This document shows positions 6,479 through 7,504 of a DNA stretch of 7,504 nucleotides, piece by piece. The position numbers and the translations under genes were made by a program. Within the stretch, counting starts at the first letter, position 1. Every line of letters begins with the position of its first letter. Under the pieces are notes generated by a model that made no database searches, had not been told where the DNA came from, and saw nothing but the letters and a program-made list of their open reading frames with translations. The DNA lies in assembly GCA_005883235.1 (NCBI GenBank), contig VAYE01000290.1, positions 1 through 7,504 of the forward strand. Reading direction: 5' to 3'. Origin of the DNA: Actinomycetota bacterium (lineage in GTDB: Bacteria; Actinomycetota; Thermoleophilia; Gaiellales; Gaiellaceae).

Positions 6479-7504
6479 GCCGCTCGCGAGGCAGCGGCGA
6501 CCATGACCCGGCAGGGCGCGTGCTTCAGCACGTAGTCGACGGTGTCGCCGAAGATCGCCCGCTGCGCTCCGATGGCACGCGCCTCGTCGAGGAGCTCGTT
6601 CGCCCTGCGCTCCTCCTCGGGAAGCCGCGCGTCGAGCGGAAGCTCGAGCGGCACCTCGATCACGCTGACGGCGGTGATCGACGCTCCCCGCTCGGCCGCC
6701 AGCCGGCACGCGAGGTCGACCGCCTCCTCCGACTCGAGCGCATCCGAGACGGGAACGAGGAGCTGCCGGTACTCGAGCGCGATCGCCCGGCCGATCGGCA
6801 CCGGAGCGCGCACCGTCTCGGCAAGGGGGGCCTGGACGAACCGTCTGCGGAAGACGGCGTAGAAGGCGAACCCGGCCACGAGCCAGCCGAGGCCCGCGTA
6901 GCGGGTCGGCGCGTCCTGGACGACCACGACGAGCCACGCGACCCCCGTGCCCAGGCCACCGAGGATCGCGAACAGCGGCCAGTCCACTCCGCGGTAGCGA
7001 ATGTTGGGACGGGCTCGGAACACCGCCTCCTCCTCGCGCCGCTTGTACCGGAGCGCGACCACGGCGGCGTGGGCGACCGTGAACGAGAGCATCGCGCCGA
7101 ACGCGTACATCCGCCCGATGAAGTCGACATTCCCCGGGAGGAGGAACACGATCGACGCGATGCCGGCGAAGACGACGAGGGAGAGCCACGGCGTCTTGAA
7201 GCGCGGATGCAGGCGGCGGAAGACCTCCGGCAGCTGCCGGTACGAGGCCATCGAGTACGTGATCCGTGAGGCGCCGATCACGCCCGCGTTCGTGGCGATG
7301 AAGAGGATCGTCGCGGCGAGGATGCCGACGTAGACCTTCGCCGCCTGGAGGATCTGGCCGTGCAGGCCGAGGTTCTCGACGAGGCCGAGCACGGGGTCGT
7401 TCTTGAACCCGCCCCCGCCGTGGGCGCCCGGCGCCTGGCCGAGCCTCGTCACGAAGTGCCCGGCCGAGTCGCGGTGAACCGGGAGCGCCGAGAGCGCGAT
7501 CCAC
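6475..7504 (-). CDS. APC family permease with truncated C-terminal Usp domain (5' end outside window)
   Basis: The open frame enters from the right edge (first full codon at 7503, reading WIALSALPV) and ends at TGA 6477-6475; 342 residues are visible. A GTG at 7452 is internal to the coding region. The permease part covers the C-terminal half: VYVGILAATILFIATNAGVIGASRITYSMASYRQLPEVF matches the helix 8 and conserved-loop region of the complete permease downstream, followed by about four more helices and a basic RRRF linker. The Usp domain starts at YRQLLVPVSD and shares VIEVPLELPLDARL with the paralogue (VIQVPLDLPLDAEL), but jumps from LLDEARAIG to FGDTVDYVLKHAPCRVMVAA. By alignment to the paralogue about 42 residues (126 bases) are absent, including strand 4 and most of the nucleotide-binding motif. 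The frame is kept, so a protein could be made with a defective Usp domain. It is the first operon gene visible; the promoter is outside the window. Confidence 0.82.
   Translation of the reverse strand, partial: WIALSALPVHRDSAGHFVTRLGQAPGAHGGGGFKNDPVLGLVENLGLHGQILQAAKVYVGILAATILFIATNAGVIGASRITYSMASYRQLPEVFRRLHPRFKTPWLSLVVFAGIASIVFLLPGNVDFIGRMYAFGAMLSFTVAHAAVVALRYKRREEEAVFRARPNIRYRGVDWPLFAILGGLGTGVAWLVVVVQDAPTRYAGLGWLVAGFAFYAVFRRRFVQAPLAETVRAPVPIGRAIALEYRQLLVPVSDALESEEAVDLACRLAAERGASITAVSVIEVPLELPLDARLPEEERRANELLDEARAIGAQRAIFGDTVDYVLKHAPCRVMVAAASRAA

Noticed and set aside
4376..6535. Plus-strand open frame of 719 codons opposite the permease
   Set aside because: Composition is almost wholly R, D, E, H and G; it covers a clearly recognisable 12-helix permease on the other strand and continues across gene boundaries there.
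1..7504. CRISPR array, tRNA/rRNA, insertion sequence or attachment site
   Set aside because: No regularly spaced repeats, RNA-gene motifs, transposase frames or terminal inverted repeats were seen; the window is almost fully occupied by the listed genes.

Overview
The window is very GC-rich, almost entirely coding DNA with strong G/C preference at third codon positions, GTG as well as ATG starts, and stop/start overlaps. Together with the gene content this points to an actinobacterium. The class Thermoleophilia (Gaiellales/Solirubrobacterales) is my best guess, from the overall look of the proteins and not from any marker gene. The paired TrkA proteins beside APC-type permeases recall the actinobacterial arrangement Rv2690c-ceoB-ceoC of Mycobacterium tuberculosis.

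Layout. Bases 1-470 carry two plus-strand genes: the 3' end of a HAD-like hydrolase and a 73-residue coiled-coil protein. They meet a long minus-strand operon head-on, and the two stop codons interlock in one CTAG at 467-470, inside a small hairpin. The minus-strand operon fills 467-7504. In transcription order it holds: an APC permease with a C-terminal universal-stress (Usp) domain (5' end outside the window); a 56-residue two-helix membrane protein; a second, complete APC-Usp permease; a short TrkA-N protein; a second TrkA protein (RCK_N+RCK_C, disrupted); an MprF-like DUF2156 membrane protein (disrupted); and an exported PQQ-type beta-propeller protein. Gaps are 0-46 bases, and two junctions are 4-base GTGA overlaps, so co-transcription is very likely.

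Function. The permease/TrkA set looks like a cation (probably K+) or amino-acid uptake module gated by nucleotide-binding RCK and Usp domains. It is followed by two envelope genes. The substrate is inference.

Most notable observation. Three of the seven operon genes lack a clean internal block of roughly 100-130 bases from a conserved core: the Usp domain of the first permease (about 126 bases, in frame), the second TrkA (about 101-104 bases, frame lost) and the DUF2156 protein (about 130 bases, frame lost). The rest of each gene is undamaged. Repeated clean losses of similar size look more like an assembly or strain-mixture artefact than decay, but real deletions cannot be excluded from sequence alone. 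One consequence is a misleading 957-codon open frame (467-3340) that appears to fuse the DUF2156 and beta-propeller genes.
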